DNA of 23,066 nt, taken from positions 1-23,066 of the forward strand of contig JAUNHF010000005.1 of NCBI GenBank assembly GCA_030524065.1, written 5' to 3'. Below are positions 19,193 through 23,066 of this stretch, one piece after another (the first letter of the stretch is position 1; the number at the start of each line of letters is the position of its first letter). The DNA comes from Deinococcus sp. (lineage in GTDB: Bacteria; Deinococcota; Deinococci; Deinococcales; Deinococcaceae). The translations under genes were made by a program, and so were the position numbers. The notes under the pieces are model-generated. The model did not search any database, was not told the origin of the DNA, and saw only the letters and a program-made list of their open reading frames with translations.

Positions 19193-19870
<678 letters not shown>

Positions 19871-19885
19871 CTCAGCCGCCCTTCC

Positions 19886-21103
<1,218 letters not shown>

Positions 21104-21197
21104 TTCAGCCCTCCTCTTGTTCTTGGCAGAAGGCCGGCGAATCTCGCCTGGCGTCTTTCTGCGGTCACGCAGGCCACATGCAGCCCAGGCCTGAGCC

Positions 21198-21226
21198 AAA
21201 AAAAAGCACGGCGCGTGACACCGTGC
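21198..21226 (-). terminator. Terminator of the E3-binding-domain gene (possible purA attenuator)
   Basis: On the minus strand GCACGG (21221-21226) pairs with CCGTGC (21206-21211), extendable to 8 bp with one G-U, loop TCACG, followed by eight T (21198-21205). It lies 54 nt after the stop of the gene at 21280 and 95 nt before the purA ATG. Confidence 0.88.
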
Positions 21227-21229
21227 CCA

Positions 21230-21256
21230 AGTATAGGTGAAACCTGCCCCGGCCAA
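21230..21256 (-). promoter_or_regulatory. Promoter-like boxes before the terminator upstream of purA
   Basis: TATACT (21230-21235) on the minus strand, with TTGGCC (21251-21256) 15 bp upstream, or CCTTGG at a 17-bp spacing. If used, transcription would start at the hairpin of the adjoining terminator. I see no better promoter between it and purA. Confidence 0.35.
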
Positions 21257-21279
21257 GGTCAGCGGCCGGGGAGACGCTC

Positions 21280-22749
21280 TCAGATGATCAGGGCGACCGG
21301 AGCTTCCAGGCTGCCGGCCACAGCGGCCAGGAACTCGGCAGCCTGGGCGGTGTCCACTTCGCCGTTCAGGCTCAGGGCGGCGCGGCCATCCACCACGCGG
21401 CCCAGCGACAGGGTCACGGTGCCGGGGTAGTGCAGCTCGTCCAGCTCAAAGGTGCCAGCGTTGACCACCAGCAGGTCGGGCTGGCCGCCGTGATCGCGGT
21501 CCAGGGCGCTCAGGGCGTCGCGCAGGCTGGCACCACTGTCGCCCACCGAGCGGGCACGCTGCGAGTGCACGTCCTGAATTGCCACGGCGTTCAGGTTCAG
21601 CAGGCCGGCATGTTGCTGTGCGGCGCGGGCCACCAGCAGCGAGAGCGGCACGTCTTGGCCCAGCGCGGCATTCAGCTGCTCGCGCAGACTGGCGGCGGCC
21701 TGCACATCGGCGTCTCGGCGCAGGTACACACCGAACCAGACGGCCTGCTCGGGGCGACCTGCTGGGGCAGCCTGGACGGCGGCCGCAGCAGGCTGAGGCT
21801 GGACTTCCGGCTCGGGCTGCCGCTCAGGCTCCGCCGGGGCCTGCGGCGCGGGCGCCGTTTCCAGCGCCGCGGTCTCTGCCACTTCGGCCACTGCACCTTC
21901 AGTCTCTGCACCTTGGGTGGCCGGAGCAGCCACGTCCTCATCAACTGCACCCTCGTTCACTGCGGCCACCTGCTCCACAGGAGCGGCGTCCTGTTCATCG
22001 GTGAAGGGAGGCGCGTCCGACACGGTGGGCTGGGTGGCCTCGGCCTGAGCGTAGGCTGGCTCGGCCGCTTCCGGAGCCGCTGCTGGCGTAACCTGCTCGC
22101 TGCCGGCGCTGCTGCGACCATAGCCAGCAGAGAAGCCGGAGGGCTGGCCGTAGGCGGCAGCCGGGGCAGAAGCTACGGGGGTCTGAGGTTCGGGGGCCGG
22201 CGTGGTGGAGGGCTGAGCTGCGGGCGCCTGGTACAGCTGCGACAGCAAGCCGCCCAGACCACCACTGGCGGCGGGGGCTGCGGGCGTAGGAGCCGGCGCT
22301 GGAGTGAAGCCAGTCGCCGCAGCGACTTCTGCCTGTGGCGTGGGAGCCGGGGCAGCTTCGGCAGCCTCGTCTTCCAGGTCGAGCTCGAACTCGTCTTCTT
22401 CCAGCTGGTCGCCCTGGCCGGAGGACAGGCCGTAAGCGGCCGCTGCCTGGCCTGCGGGTGCCTGCGCCAGCGGGGCCTGATTCACCAGCGCCGCGATGTC
22501 CGACTCCACGCCGGCCTGGCTGAGCATCTCGGCGCTCATGCCGGCGGGCAGCTCTTCGCCGGTCCAATCGGGCGGGGGCAGGTCCACCGGGGTGGCGGGC
22601 GGCTCTTCCTCGCCGCTCATCACGCGGGTCAGGTAGTTGATGATGTCCTGCTCGACGATCTGACCGCCAGCGCCGCTGCCCTGAATCGCGCGCCAGTCAA
22701 TGCCGTTAGATTCGGCGAGGGTTTTGGCCAGTGGGGAGATATTGTCCAT
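21280..22749 (-). CDS. E3-binding-domain protein, degenerate E2-like
   Basis: A 489-residue protein. Residues 4-40 (SPLAKTLAESNGIDWRAI, then GSGAGGQIVEQDI) are a good peripheral subunit-binding domain, the module by which E2 acyltransferases of 2-oxoacid dehydrogenases hold E3. It is at the very N-terminus: there is no lipoyl domain and no DKA lipoylation motif. Residues about 50-330 are a low-complexity Ala/Pro/Glu linker. The last ~155 residues resemble the end of the E2 catalytic domain (DVPLSLLVARAA, then VVNAGTFELDEL and a helix like the final E2 helix), but the catalytic HxxxDG is missing; the equivalent place reads NGEVDTA. It could be a scaffold or E3-recruiting protein and not an enzyme. 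The start is the ATG at 22749, where the binding domain begins; the Shine-Dalgarno AAGGGA is 11 nt away. Confidence 0.8.
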   Translation of the reverse strand: MDNISPLAKTLAESNGIDWRAIQGSGAGGQIVEQDIINYLTRVMSGEEEPPATPVDLPPPDWTGEELPAGMSAEMLSQAGVESDIAALVNQAPLAQAPAGQAAAAYGLSSGQGDQLEEDEFELDLEDEAAEAAPAPTPQAEVAAATGFTPAPAPTPAAPAASGGLGGLLSQLYQAPAAQPSTTPAPEPQTPVASAPAAAYGQPSGFSAGYGRSSAGSEQVTPAAAPEAAEPAYAQAEATQPTVSDAPPFTDEQDAAPVEQVAAVNEGAVDEDVAAPATQGAETEGAVAEVAETAALETAPAPQAPAEPERQPEPEVQPQPAAAAVQAAPAGRPEQAVWFGVYLRRDADVQAAASLREQLNAALGQDVPLSLLVARAAQQHAGLLNLNAVAIQDVHSQRARSVGDSGASLRDALSALDRDHGGQPDLLVVNAGTFELDELHYPGTVTLSLGRVVDGRAALSLNGEVDTAQAAEFLAAVAGSLEAPVALII

Positions 22750-23014
22750 GTGATTTGGTCCCTTTCGGAGGAGAGAGAAAGCGGCCACCCGGTGCCGCCC
22801 GGAGAGGTGCGGCCGGATTCAGACCCAGTACAGGCCAAGCCCACCATAAGCAACTTGAAACCTGAAGCACATTTCGCAGTTCCAGCCTCCCAGGCCAGAG
22901 AGCAGGCTTCAGACTTCTCATTGCATTTAGCCTGACGGTCATGCTCTAACAGGCTTCTTTCAGGGCAGCGGGCCTTCAGAAGTGAGTCGCCCGCACCAGG
23001 ACGCCGCGCGAAGC
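22750..23014. other. Intergenic region upstream of the E3-binding-domain gene
   Basis: No gene is seen. A TATGGT at 22843-22848 (minus strand) is a possible -10 box for the gene at 22749, with no good -35. Several short in-frame stretches have no coding character and no RNA structure is evident. Confidence 0.4.
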
Positions 23015-23066
23015 TCAGTAGGTGACAACTTCGTCTAAAGGCGCTCCTGGCGGGTAAAAAGGCTGG
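23015..23066 (-). CDS. Possible 3' end of a gene entering from the right
   Basis: A minus-strand frame is open from the window edge to TGA at 23015-23017 and reads QPFYPPGAPLDEVVTY. The composition looks like a real C-terminus, but 16 codons are too few to prove it and no family is recognisable. Confidence 0.3.
   Translation of the reverse strand, partial: QPFYPPGAPLDEVVTY

Overview
The window looks like a stretch of chromosome from a Deinococcus-type bacterium. The evidence is high GC content, a paired gdhA/gdhB glutamate dehydrogenase locus of the kind known from Deinococcus and Thermus, a PCu(A)C-Sco-CtaG copper cassette (the PCu(A)C family was first characterised in Deinococcus), and many promoters of the TANNNT type lying about 6 nt before an ATG with no ribosome binding site, which is the leaderless arrangement common in Deinococcus. 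No rRNA, tRNA, insertion sequence, prophage or CRISPR array is visible. This is housekeeping chromosome with some unusual accessory genes.

Layout from left to right. 1-195 holds the minus-strand terminator of the first gene. 196-2787 (-) is a large modular DUF937 envelope protein. 2871-5118 (-) is a translationally coupled three-gene copper cassette (pcuAC, sco, ctaG-like) for cytochrome oxidase copper centres. 5255-6331 (-) is a THUMP-domain RNA methyltransferase. 6533-7249 (-) is a glycine-zipper general-stress-like membrane protein. 7401-8477 (+) is a long-chain polyprenyl diphosphate synthase. 8858-11422 (+) is the glutamate dehydrogenase pair; the first gene is broken by a frameshift with a small deletion and the second is intact. 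11670-12932 (-) is an orphan phosphate-binding lipoprotein, PstS, with a Pho-box-like promoter. 13190-14761 (-) is an acyl-CoA carboxylase beta subunit. 14868-15074 (+) is a small two-helix membrane protein frame interrupted by an in-frame TAG. 15094-15969 (-) is TtcA. 16019-16963 (-) is a MerR regulator fused to a peroxiredoxin. 17021-18244 (-) is a VWA-domain protein. 18549-19100 (+) is a secreted DUF11-like protein. 19193-21103 (-) is purA-folE. 21280-22749 (-) is an E3-binding-domain protein that resembles a degenerate E2 acyltransferase. The right edge may carry the last codons of another minus-strand gene.

How the genes relate: the copper cassette works as a unit, loading copper onto cytochrome oxidase, and the polyprenyl synthase probably makes the menaquinone side chain for the same respiratory chain. 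gdhA/gdhB link nitrogen and carbon metabolism. purA and folE are 15 nt apart and probably co-transcribed (purine and pterin supply).

The most interesting items are: the MerR-peroxiredoxin fusion, which sits behind a textbook MerR promoter (20-bp spacer containing a dyad) and may be a one-protein peroxide sensor and scavenger; the E3-binding-domain protein with no lipoyl domain and no catalytic HxxxDG motif; the broken regulatory GdhA; the CtaG-like protein lacking the family's histidines; and the 11-bp-period direct repeats before pstS.
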